Shown here one piece after another: positions 35,721 to 46,633 of a stretch of 64,000 nt of DNA. This DNA is from Engraulis encrasicolus (lineage: Eukaryota; Chordata; Actinopteri; Clupeiformes; Engraulidae). The stretch lies in contig NC_085875.1 of NCBI RefSeq assembly GCF_034702125.1, positions 21,820,652 through 21,884,651 of the forward strand, read 5' to 3'. Below the pieces are notes generated by a model that saw only the letters and a program-made list of their open reading frames with translations, did not search any database and was not told the DNA's origin. The position numbers were made by a program, and so were the translations under genes. How positions within the stretch are numbered: the stretch's first letter is position 1; each line of letters opens with the position of its first letter.

Positions 35721-36995
35721 GGATGATGACCAAGCATCTGGTAGCATCAGTTGAAGACAATGTATTTGAATGAACCAATTCTGTGAGCTATGAATGCTGG
35801 GGGTGATGAAGCAATCTGCCCATGGCCAGTCCGTGAGCCAGGTCTGCCATTTAAGATTGAGGTCATACCTCCATATGCAGCCACTATGATTTCCTCCAGG
35901 CCAGTTGAATTAATCACATGACCTAATGAGCTAATGTATGACATGAGGGTCTGCGTCATCCCAGGTCTCAGTATGACTGATGACCATTGTGAATCACGGC
36001 ATTTGATCTGACAATCATGTACAGTTGCATTTCAAAAGTATGTCACTGTACCTCATGCCAAGGTTCTTAAGTGAGTGTCTAGGCAGTCCCTCCAGTTTTT
36101 CGCGATTCAGCGATTGCGTGGATTCATGCAAATTCAATGATGTTCCGCATAATTTCACGATGCCACGTAATTCCTGTAAAACCGCATTTTTCCCGCAAAT
36201 TTTCACCTTTGTCCCTGTGAGGATGTGAATTATCTCCCCTCTTCACCGCTCCGTTTGTGAATGCGCACGGACAGCATTGGCAACAGCAAGCGCATAAAGT
36301 AACTCTCTCTCTCTCTCTCTCTGGGGTGCGCAAACGGAGCACTCGCATTCTTTGACACACACATAGACGCACACGCATACAATACTGATTCTGGACTTGC
36401 ATTGGCTAAAATGACCTTTGTTGTGTCGGGTTTTGTTGGGGGGAAGGTTTGGAACTTAAGGGGGAAAAGTTTGGACGGTTTTGGTCGCCACGGTTTTGGA
36501 CGCCATTAGCCTAACAAGGTTATTTCATATAGGCTAGCGCATTTCATGTTCCACACACTTTGCCGTTAAAGTGGTAGTTCGCTATTTTAGACATTAAGCC
36601 CTGTTTGTGTGACTTCTGGGGTGAAGTAGAGATGTTCTCATCACAATTTTGACATTTGGTGCTGAACGGAGCATTTGGGTATTCAAGACTGCAGCCCCCC
36701 CACCTTTACATTGACTCCAATGAAGCACTCAAGCAATCGATCCGACGGGGACCATAACTGTCAAGATCGAGGCGGAAGGATTGCTTAAAGCGTCAACTTG
36801 CTTCACAACTCTATATGTACCTGGGCACTTCCAGAAATACCATGATTTTTACAACCATGTTGCATACTGTATTTCTACAAGCAACTCTGGCTTTGGCCAA
36901 ATTTAAAATCATACTGCCAGTTCACATTTTAACAGCTGCCTAGTTAATGTTTTACAATTTTAATAATACGTTTACAATAGAATTATAGTTGCATA
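35721..36995. other. Gene-free stretch
   Basis: No coding signal. A short (TC)n lies at about 36302-36322. A segment at about 36568-36730 (AAAGTGGTAGTTCGCTATTT...) resembles a common fish dispersed repeat. Confidence 0.45.
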
Positions 36996-37196
36996 CAGTG
37001 TTTCACATTATTATGCAAATGACAATTTTCACTGATTTACCCTACTAATCAATGAAATGAGTCATCATAATTTGCATTCAAAAATATTTCAATTGTATTC
37101 TAATGGCTGATGACTTGAAAGTTATGACTGTCATTTTATTGATTATTAGGATGAATCTGTGAAAAGTGTAATTTGATAATAATGTGAAACACACTG
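36996..37196. mobile_element. mariner-type MITE, 201 bp, TA-flanked
   Basis: CAGTGTTTCACATTATTATG at the left is inverted at the right as TAATAATGTGAAACACACTG. TA lies directly outside both ends (36994-36995 and 37197-37198). Confidence 0.75.
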
Positions 37197-37207
37197 TAAA
37201 TAGATAG

Positions 37208-37525
37208 TTAAAGGTACACTGTGTAAGATATTTTGGGTGTTTTTTTTTGTTTCATTTATACTACCCATTCACTAATGTTACCTTTTTCATGAACACTTAA
37301 ATTTTGATGTTGGTGGGAAGTACAGGTATTCATTATGACTGGAAAAATTGCCCTTTTCATACATGAAAAGTAGGATCTTGTCCATGGTCCATGAATTTCC
37401 AGAAAACATTAGTTTATTACTAAGTAAACTGTCACGAAAAGATCAAATTTGGCAATAGGCAACCCAGTTTCAATGCATAGTTGCGGTACCTTTTCGACAA
37501 TTTCCTGCACAGTATACCTTTTAAA
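37208..37525. mobile_element. MITE with TTAAAGGTACACTGTG ends
   Basis: TTAAAGGTACACTGTGTAAG at the left is matched by the inverted CTGCACAGTATACCTTTTAAA at the right. There is no coding capacity. Superfamily is uncertain. Confidence 0.6.
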
Positions 37526-37801
37526 CTAGATTTTGGGCAGAACAGTTTCAATGAGCGGCAAGTTTGTGAACTCTACAGGGATCTGTACTTTTCTGTAGCA
37601 GCAATTTAAAAAAGTCTGACCAGCACTTCTTTATTGGCTGTAATGTTGTAGAACAGGCAGTGTTTATATTAATCGATTTCACCATATTGTTGTGCGGGCA
37701 TCTTGAAAGCCCCTTACGTTTACAAATTAAGTTGCTGTCCTGTCAATAAAAAGCTCATCTGTTTACAAAAAAAAATGGAGATTGGCTGATTCACTAGTCA
37801 C

Positions 37802-38922
37802 ATGACTCAATGCGTCAGCACAAACCGCAGTAAACTGACAGCTGCGCTGCTTCTCTCACACCAAGATGCAATTGCCTCTTTCTCTCAAAAGAAATATGAT
37901 GAGTGCTTCAAATGTCATCTTTCAAATTTGAGTTTATTTATCGTCAAGGATGGGCATGTCGCGCGGCCTACGTCTATTAAGGTGTTGTGCGCACCACACA
38001 ACCTCACAACCAAAACCAAATCGAATGTGCTCACGCAACGATTAAGTTTCAGGAGAATTCTTCCGGATAAAAGTGTGGAGAAGGGGATTGGTGAAGGGGT
38101 TGTGAGGGATGTTTACTGTGCTTTTTGGGAAGAATTTTATGATCGTTGCACGGTAGGTACAACGGTTAAAGTTCCATTCATTAGGCACGACTTTAACCGG
38201 GAGACCTGGCAAGCCATAGGCAGAATTTTACTTTCAGGTTTCCAGACCTGTCAGTTCTTGCCAATAAAATTATGGAGGACTTCTTTCATGGATCCGTGTG
38301 CTCTGACATCATGGACAGTTTCCTGAACTTTGTCAGTTCGCAGGACAAGGCCATCTTGAAAGCAGCACTTGAGGATTTTTCAAAGGTGGATTGCGATGAG
38401 CTCATGGATGTGCTGGAGGCATATGAGTGCAGAAAGGCGGTCAGCGCCGACACGCTTTCACAGATCCTGGAAGAAATCGCCCATAAAGAGCTCATTCAAA
38501 AACCAAGGTACGTCATGGACTGCTGGAAAGAGGTGACGAAGGGAATGATCAGCATTAATGAGCTGCTGGCACACTATGATGCACTCAAACCCACTCCCAA
38601 GAGAGTCCAGGGCCTCCTGGAATTTGAGGACGTCACCACTGCAAAGCAGCGGGAGGTGGTAAATCACCTCAGACGATACCTAAGAGAATGTGACGACGAA
38701 CATCTTGGAAAATTTCTGCGGTTTACTACAGGCAGTAATGTCATCATTTGCAGCAAAATCCAGGTTATCTTTACCAAAATGTCAAACTTCTGCAGAAGAC
38801 CCATTGGTCATACATGTGGATGTGTGTTGGAACTGTCAGATAGTTTTGACAACTTCCCAGAGTTTAGGTCGGAATTCAATAAAGTCTTAGACAGCAACAT
38901 CTGGGTAATGGACATTGTTTAG
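37802..38922 (+). pseudogene. HECT-like multi-copy fish gene, one frameshift
   Basis: Two overlapping frames form one protein: 37802-38326 (GEGVVRDVYCAFWEEFYDRC, VKVPFIRHDFNRETW, CQFLPIKL) and 38272-38922 (SFLNFVSSQDKAILKAAL, DELMDVLEAYECRK, ELIQKPRYVMDCW, HLRRYLRECDDEHLGKFLRF, RRPIGHTCGCVLEL, WVMDIV at the end). This is the HECT-like domain of fish G2E3-like repeated proteins as I know them, which usually end in WVMDIV. A one-base deletion near 38,265 separates the frames. HCGC-like text replaces the usual catalytic-cysteine loop, so ligase activity is doubtful even for intact relatives. The N-terminal part of the family is missing or on an undetected upstream exon. Confidence 0.75.
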
Positions 38923-39199
38923 TCTTCTGATGTTTGCAGAATGCCCTGTTGCATGCATTATTGGTCAGATGGTTTCATGTCTTTGGAAACAATAAGTATT
39001 CTCTACTACTGCAACAGCCAATTTTACAGGTGTACTTATAACATAGCTTGACCTATGATAAGTTCAATATAGTTTAGCAATGTTCGTTGAACTGAAGTTA
39101 GAGTCTGCATTTCAGCATGACTGCCTTTCAATGGTTTTTGAATGGATTTCTTTTTTTAATCATATGTGAATGTGTGCTCAAATAGTTAAAATAACCTAC

Positions 39200-39265
39200 C
39201 CACCAGGTCATAATTCAGTGCTGTTTTAGACCGCAGCATCTTGGTAATGGACAATGCCTAGGCTT
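39200..39265 (+). repeat. Echo of the HECT-like gene's 3' end
   Basis: The text around 39218-39260 (GTTTTAGACCGCAGCATCTT, GGTAATGGACAATG) repeats 38880-38922 of the gene above with several substitutions. It marks a partial tandem duplication of the last codons and 3' flank. Confidence 0.6.
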
Positions 39266-40195
39266 GGTGTTTGCCCTGTAACACCGCTTAATTGATTTTA
39301 CCTTTTTTGTTTTTAAAGAATACAGGTGAACTCTGGATGTATTATAATTCAAGCTATTTGTTAATTGAACTCATGTTAACGTTATGCATTTTACCCTGAC
39401 AGCTTTTGATTTTGTTGGCTTGTCCCATGCACATTGCTCGTGGAAATTTTATGTGCACAATTTTATATTCTGGAGGACATACATAGGCATATGCATTGAT
39501 TGCACAACCATTATTCATGTGATTACAGTAATGAAAAAAAGAGAAAGAAAAAGACAGAGGCCTACAAGGATTATTTTTTGATAAAAGCAAAGCAATGTAA
39601 GTTCAGTTCAGTTGGCCAGCCACAGCAGCACGGGCAGCAGAGGAGATGGTAAGCCAGAGCACAGCTGCTGAAGTGTTGTGATGGTCACAGCAAGGGCTGA
39701 TGCATCCAAGCTCTGGCAGTGGGCACAGCAGAGTAGGTGAAATCCTCAAACATTATTTCGTATCTCCTCTCGTAACCGCGTGTACAATTCAGCAGCTTCA
39801 AACGCATCATTAGGAGTGTTCCATCTACTTTCTTGCATCAACAATGTGCACAGGTCATAGACCGTTTCATCACACGGCAATTGACCCTTGGGTGTGCACT
39901 CTTCTTTACACAGGTCAACCTCCTCTTGATTATATAACTTGAGTCTGTCCTCCCCACCGTAAATCTGTGGTGCTGTGTACAGTAGGATTGGACGGCCCCT
40001 GGATGGAGCTGGTCTGATCCTATGGGTATTCCATGTCTGTACAACTTCATCCAGCTCTTTCTGCAGGAAAAAGGGGGCAAATGAAAAGGAAATTAAAATG
40101 ATACAATACTCAACAGATCTGTTCATTAGCTTAGTATGTCTAGTGCATGTTACAGCATCTGATGTCAACGTGAATTTCATGCCGGTTTTACACAA

Positions 40196-40310
40196 ATGCA
40201 GTTCTGGGGTTCTACCTTGCTACTAAGAAGGCACACTACACTACATTCTATTGAAATTCAAGTTGGTCAGGTCCCAACGTGCCTTATTTCACGTCAAAGC
40301 ACCCAGATGA
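40196..40310 (+). repeat. Dispersed repeat, copy 2
   Basis: It is the partner of 35608-35720, in the same orientation. Shared words are GGTTCTACCTTGCTACTA, AAGGCACAC, GGTCAGGTCCCAA and ATTTCACGT. Confidence 0.6.
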
Positions 40311-40532
40311 AGATTCATCTACAGCCACAGATTGCCACTATTGTGTATGACAGGTTGATCTGATAGGCCTATCACCAAGTATACTGATCCAGGATCAATG
40401 TCAAAGTTGTTGGTCCATTGTTACAAGTAACCAGTCGAGGATCATATTTTTTCCATGTTTACGCTGTGCTGTTCATGAGAAAATGTGCTTAAAGAAAAAC
40501 AATTCCTAACCCTAACCGTTAGTAAATGCTTG

Positions 40533-40536
<4 letters not shown>

Positions 40537-40570
<34 letters not shown>
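40537..40570. repeat. (TTA)n microsatellite
   Basis: A run of about 11 TTA units. Confidence 0.95.
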
Positions 40571-40571
<1 letters not shown>

Positions 40572-40885
40572 ATCACACTTGGATGATGCTTTTTTTCCCC
40601 CAAAGGTTGTTTTATCCAAAGTAAATGTCAAGAGTGGGAGGTGAACCTACAGCCTTGTTAACCTAGAGTAACACCCTATCCACAACACCACAACTAGGTT
40701 GGGAAGGTAAGTCATAGGCCTACCGGTACTGATTTCACATTGCATAGGCCTACAGAATGACGCCATCATTCACAAAATGATTCCTGATTGACTACTTGTA
40801 ACAATGATCCTGGACCAACAACTTTGATGGTGATGCTGGGCCATTAATTATGCCTACATGGTGAAATCTGTAGGGGATTGATGTT

Positions 40886-41804
40886 TTTTTTTTATTTTTT
40901 TAAAGTATAATATTTTATATGAAATATGTTCCCATAGTGAGAATATATATATAAAAAGAAACAAAAGCTGGAAAATATATACCAATACACCATACAGCTA
41001 GTATGTTCTAAGCACCGGCGTCCAAGGACCACTCCATCTTGTGTCTCCAGGGTGACGATGGTCAGTATTGGTCTGCGGTTCATGCCCCCCATACAGCTGC
41101 TCATGCACATGTAGTTCAGGAGGGTCGTGGTGTGTTCGCTCCCTTGCTGTGGAGGCTCGTAGGGCATCACTACACTCTGCCTGCCTGTGTTTGGGTCCTG
41201 CTGGTACACGACATGTCTGTTACCCTCCACCACAATCAGGTGACTGGGAGGGGCGGAGCCGTCACTGTTTTCGAGGGTCCTCTCGTGATGTGGGCATCGC
41301 CTCACCACCTCCGCCACGTGCTCAGACTTCTTGTAGAAGGCCGTGGCCCTCACCACGGAGCCCGGCGGGGGCAGCTCACCCACCACCATGTGCACTGGGC
41401 ACGTCTTGGCCCGCTGGCAGTACAGCTTGTTCAGGGGCGGAGAGAAAGTGGAAGTGACGGACTTGGCGAAGCTGGACTGGGGGAAGCGCAGCTGGAAGGC
41501 GTGGACCCCCGGGTAGTCTGTGATGGTGGGCACTGTGGAGCATGGTGGAGCTCCACTGACCAGTCTGACCAGTGGCTCGGCGTCAGACGGTAGCTGCTCA
41601 AACACGTTCTCATCAAACTGGGACTCTGAAAGGAAAGTTGTCTCCCAATTGGCGTCTGCGACAGGAACCATGGAGTTCCACCACAGGTCCTCGAAATCCT
41701 TATTACCCTCGGCCTGATCACTCATTGTGGCGCTTTGCCAAAGGCACCAATCAGAGGGACTATTATCTGTGCCAGAGCTCGTACGACGAACGCAATGTTT
41801 TCCC
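40886..41804 (-). pseudogene. tp53-like: p53 retrocopy, intronless, C-terminus lost
   Basis: A single open frame (41725-40892, 277 codons) carries p53 text to residue 240. It has the transactivation box FEDLW (11-15), then TAD/linker and the DNA-binding domain: [31 protein letters not shown] (zinc ligands C144 and H147), VPYEPP-like text, and [20 protein letters not shown] (zinc ligands C207 and C211, R217 equal to human R248). Homology stops at VLGRRCLE, before the human R273 region; the nuclear-localisation and tetramer parts are absent. The family's gene has several introns here, so this came from mRNA. On the minus strand an A-rich tract ends the insert (plus-strand T/A-rich 40883-40902). 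A perfect 14-bp duplication AGGGGATTGATGTT flanks it (40872-40885 and 41805-41818). The 37 residues after 240 are AT-rich and unrelated, perhaps 3' UTR joined by deletion. Expression is unknown. Confidence 0.9.
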
Positions 41805-42069
41805 AGGGGATTGATGTTGATCTATGTTTTTTTCACTTTGATGATGACGCAATTATTAGCCTACCTGTACTCGTTCGAGGAAGCAGAATTATCCAAGGAA
41901 TCACCGGAGAAGTGGCCATCATCTTGCAATGTTTTGAAAAGGTTCATCCAAAACTGCACACTCTGCTTGCGCAGGATACCCCACCATGACTCGATGCGCT
42001 GATTTGCAGTACTGCGGCCATACAAGAAACTTTTATTGCCGGCAAATGAATCAGAGTGTTCTCTTCTAA

Positions 42070-42607
42070 AGCCAGGCATACACTGTGCGATATTTTCACT
42101 CGTGGGTCTTAAGCTTCTGCTCACACTGCACGATGGAATTTCACTGTTTGAAAGTTCACAACTCACGACTCACGTCCTCACACTACACGAGCCGACAGTC
42201 GGATGCGGGCGAAATGCTTCCACCGTACGACGCGACAGGCATGCATCACCGGTCTGCAGAGGAGGGAACATGCGCACCTGAGGTGGAGATGAGGTCGCGC
42301 TCAACAGCGAATCGCACGGCCCTATGAATTTGTGCATGTGAAGTGTCAAATCGGGTCGTAGCACTGCTTTAACTGTGTGATTTACGCACGAGCCACGACC
42401 AGAATTTCAAACCGTTTTGATTTTCTTGCGACCCTGATTGCACGATCGTGAGGCGAAATCGCTTGTCGTTTCCCCATGTACACTGTACGATGCGAGACTC
42501 ACGATTGACCTGCGATTGAGCAAGAAATCGGCCCGACTCTCAAAAAGTCGTGCGAGTGCCAAATCGGGGCAAAATCGGGGCAAAAGTCGCACAGTGTAAG
42601 CCCAGCT
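42070..42607. mobile_element. Harbinger-type MITE, copy 2 (538 bp)
   Basis: AGCCAGGCATACACTGTGCGA at the left is inverted at the right as TCGCACAGTGTAAGCCCAGCT (mismatches in the middle). TAA flanks both sides (42067-42069 and 42608-42610), the 3-bp target typical of PIF/Harbinger. Counting TAA once, the interrupted integrase frame continues (GMQVFL then RREHSDSFAG). A related copy lies at 60,265-60,996 and a fragment at 27,700-27,857. Confidence 0.88.
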
Positions 42608-43226
42608 TAAGGAAGACTTGCATGCCCTCGACGTGGCCATTCTCTGTTCCCCTGTCTGCTCGCAGCCGCTCCGGACAGCCCCCCATACGTTCGATGCACT
42701 TGATGTAATACCAGGTAATGACTTTATGGTCATTGTTGGTGGGTGGTATACGCTTCCACCCACAACACATAACGGCTGTAACCATCTATGCATCCGTTAA
42801 TGCAAATCCCAAATGGCTTCAATTTATCATAAGAATCCATGTGCCACAGTGCGTTAGGCCCAGGGGTTGTATACGCACGCCGTCTCAGCCGACGCGCGCC
42901 TCTAATTTCCACCCCTTGTGGGTCAAGGGCCTTGATGATAAGCCTTATGGTCCTTTGAGAAACCACTAACCCCCTCTGAATTGCTCGTAGGTGAAGCGAG
43001 CGATACCCCTGCATCTGTCCATTTCCACGTAGTTCCTCCTGCACGAAGGCAATCACATTGTCGATGTCCGACTGATTTCGCCTCCTGCACAGTCCAAGTT
43101 CACGACACCGCCTCTTCAAGGTCGCTATAGAAATCACAATACTGTGATTCTCGAAATAACACTTGATTAAGTCTTCCATGTCAGCAGCAGCTTAGCAGTC
43201 TCTGTCAGCTCCTGTTAGACTAAATT

Positions 43227-43415
43227 TGTGACTTATTTCTCGAAAATTTCGACTTTGAATCTCAAAACTTTTGACTTTATATCTCAAAACTTTCGACTTT
43301 ATTTCTCAAAACTTTCGACTTTATTTCTCGAAAGTTTCGACTTTTAAATTTTCGACTTTTTTCTCAAAACTTTCGACTTTATTTCGACTTTTTTCTCGAA
43401 AATTCCGAGTTTCTT
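43227..43415. repeat. Minisatellite, ~22-bp unit
   Basis: About eight imperfect copies of TTTATTTCTCAAAACTTTCGAC and variants with CTCGAAA. It lies just upstream of the integrase-like pseudogene's start. Confidence 0.85.
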
Positions 43416-43429
43416 TCTCAGAGATTTGC

Positions 43430-43951
43430 AAAACATTTCTCTCTCATTGAGACTAATGCTCTTCCGTAAAAGTAATACTTCATCACTTGTCATGAAAACA
43501 TATCCATGTAAATAATATATAGTTTTATGATGTATTGCTACTGATTCTGTTAGAGGACAGTCATTTTTGACTGGAAACAGTGCATTTGTAGATAGGAAGC
43601 AGAACCTAACTATGGCAGCTGCAAATTGCATGTGTTGGATTTCACACATTGTAATTTAACTCACTGCGCGAGTCTAACTTAACATTACTTGTCCACCTAA
43701 GCAGTTATGATATCTATACATGCAGGTGGGTGTTTGAGTAGTGAGTAACAGCCAATCTAGTTGTAGAGAACAACATTGCTTAGCTTAGTTCGCTAACTAG
43801 CATGCTAACGCGATTTCTCAGACCAGAGACAAAGCTATTTCTCTTCCTAACTATTTGGCTTTCCATAATCACAGACAGTTGCTGATTAAAGCACATAGTT
43901 CCAAAACGCCCTCAGCATCATGCAATGGCTGGTTTAATGGTTGAATTCCTC
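43430..43951. other. Gene-free stretch before the large transposon
   Basis: No motif-bearing open frame and no recognised repeat. Confidence 0.5.
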
Positions 43952-43960
43952 ATGTAAATC
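43952..43960. other. Target-site duplication, left copy
   Basis: ATGTAAATC, identical to 59074-59082. It marks the left edge of the 15.1-kb element. Confidence 0.85.
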
Positions 43961-44161
43961 TAGCCTGGCGACGCCATCCTATGTGCTCCGCCCACAAATT
44001 TTGCCTCCGCACATCGTCTGGCAAGAGCCTCGAGCTCGGTTCTCCCAGCGTTTCGCCAATCAGCAAACAGTTGAGAGTGGTGACGCAGTACTCAGCCGCG
44101 GAGGCGGAGTTCATTGTAGTCCGTTTGAGATTGTAGTTCAGCAGTGGAAGTACCGGTAAAC

Positions 44162-46547
44162 ATGGCGACGGAGGAAGAGACACTAGAAGCCGTACGCCAA
44201 GTTGTGTCTTCTCTGGAAGGCATTTCACAATTAAAACCAGAGCAAGAAGAATGTCTCGTCAAATTTGTTAGCGGCAAGGATGTCGTAGCTCTCCTTCCAA
44301 CTGGCTTTGGAAAAAGCTTGATCTATCAAATGGTACCGCTAGTACTGGAGAGACTTGGGCGACCGAATGCTCTAGCTATCGTTGTATGCCCCCTCCTCGC
44401 ACTGATGGAAGACCAGGTGAGAGAGGCCAGGAAACTTGGAGTGCGTGCAGGTCAACTCGGTGTCGATGACGAGCAGCAGATCATTTCTGGACATTTCTCA
44501 CTTGTGTTTGGTAGTCCCGAAGCTTGGCTCCTCAATTCGAAATGGCGAAGAATGCTAAGCACACGGATTTATCAACAAAACCTTGTCGGTATCGTCGTGG
44601 ACGAGGCTCATGTGACATACAAATGGTGAGTCTGTATATCATGCACAGTGCTGTGGTTAACTGAAAAAGTGTGATTATTAACGTCATTCGATTATTACTT
44701 TGATTATAATTACATGGTTAAATAATGAGCTGTGTCTTGTGTGTTGTTGTACATAGCCCAGGTAGCCTATAATGGTCGTCTGTAGGGTAGCCTAGGAGAC
44801 ACACACACACACCGCGATATGTAGGCCTACACATCCATTCACGTAGGCCTATTCATGTGCAATGTATAGGGCTGTAGGCCTACAGTATAAGATCTAATAC
44901 ATGAGCTAACTATGAACATTAATTTCCCACTGAGATTTAAGTACCTGTCTTCCTCCATTCCAGGGGTCAAGCTGCCAAAGGTGACAACCCATTTCGAGAG
45001 AGTTTTTCCAAACTGGCTGAGCTGAGATCCATCACTAAAGCTGGTAAGCTGAAATAAATGTTTCCCTGTCTACTTACTAATGTTAGGGAATGTGTACTTG
45101 GTGGTGTACTATTAATAAAATGTCTGACTTTGAAGGCCAAGAAGACTAGGTTATGCACCACCCCCACACTTTGCTTGTTCATGTGCGTTCACTGTCCCTT
45201 GTTGGTGGCTCCCTGCCCCCATCCTGTGAACCCTCTTGTAGCCCCCTTTCTACTGCATTTGCATATAGGCTGACACCAGATGTAATTTCACTGGATTTTC
45301 CCCCACCAGTACACATGCATGTGACAAACGCCATGATTCCTCATTTAGTATGATAGTTATGAAAATGGCAGTGTGTTAACTATGTTTATTTGTTTTGTAC
45401 ATTTTAGGTACCCCCTTTTTGGCGCTGACCGCTTCTGCAGACATTCAGTCAAGAGGCAAGGTCACCAAAATTCTGCAAATGGAGAAGGCAATCCACATTA
45501 CTGCAAGCCCCAACAAGACAAACATACGTCTCGGAATATGCCAGGTTCCTAGAGACAAAATGAACTGTCTAGACTGGATTGTTAAGTGTGTGGAAGATAA
45601 GGGAACCACAATGCAACCCGTGCTGATCTACTGCCCAACCATGCAGCTGGTAGGAAAGGTTTTTGGTTACCTAAAAGCTGAACTGCAAAGTAAGGCATGG
45701 GTGGATGGTGATCCAGACCGAAAAGCAGAGAACCTCCTGATTGGAATGTTCCACAGCAAAACACTTCAGAAATACAAGGACAGGGTTCTGTCCTCATTGA
45801 GAGGAGAAGGGAATTGTCGTGTGGTTGTGGCCACTACAGCTTTGGGTATGGGTCTGAATTTTCCTGATGTATCACACATTGTGATGTTTGGGGCTCCAGG
45901 AGACCTTGAGACCATAGTGCAACAGGTGGGAAGGGCAGGGAGACATGGTCAGCAGGCACATGCCATCCTTTATGACAACCACCGGTACACAAATGTTGAT
46001 AAAGAGGTGAGACAACTAGTGGCGCAACGGATCATCATTGATCCGTGGTCCGTTCGGACCAATCATTTCGGTTCGGCACACACATGGTCCGCGGATTGAT
46101 TTATGAAATTGTGCGCATGTTCAATCTAGTCGTTTGGGACGTCTACCTCACGCACTGCATGGAACACAAACAACAACACAAACTGTTCCCGAAATCTTGC
46201 CTGTGCCATAGTTGCTAAACATTCCGTGCGATAGCCTACTGTACATGCATTTTGAAGACTGACTGTCAAACTCGAAATGTCTAGAACTACTCTCGCTAAG
46301 TTTGTGTTGCGATCGGTTGAGTTCAGCGCATTTGCGACGCAGTGAGATATGCTCATGTAACGTACCGCGATTGTCGCGTGTGATATAAAACTTTGGCAAA
46401 TTGAATTCATTTTGTGTTGTGACTCCTGACATTCTCAGGACAGCGAGCAGGTTAAATCATCTGGTTAGACATTCTGTGCGTTCTAATGTCCCTGCAGAGT
46501 CTCCGCCTTCTTAAAGCAGCCGCTGCCCTTTTTAACAGTCAATGCCG

Positions 46548-46633
<86 letters not shown>

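Larger units (their letters stand above)
39746..43179 (-). pseudogene. Integrase-core (DDE) transposase-like pseudogene
   Basis: Minus-strand coding text starts MEDLIKCYF (43179) and runs through TLKRRCRELGL, WHMDSYDKLKPFGICINGCI (first catalytic D), a frameshift near 42,755, and CPERLRADRGTENG (second D). The Harbinger MITE (42070-42607) follows, and the text resumes with FAGNKSFLYGRSTANQRIES (E). A donor follows at 41864; the intron reaches an acceptor at 40061; the last exon (40060-39746) reads KELDEVVQTWNTHRIRPAPS, CDETVYDLC and DAFEAAELYTRLREEIR. This matches a fish multi-copy integrase-core family (Ginger/IS3EU-like, from memory). Compared with relatives, about 16 residues are missing after CYF, and the phase across the intron does not fit, so it is inactive. 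The intron holds the p53 retrocopy. Confidence 0.75.

Noticed and set aside
42170..42364. Open frames shared between 42.2 kb and 60.5 kb
   Set aside because: They fall inside copies of the same non-coding Harbinger MITE.
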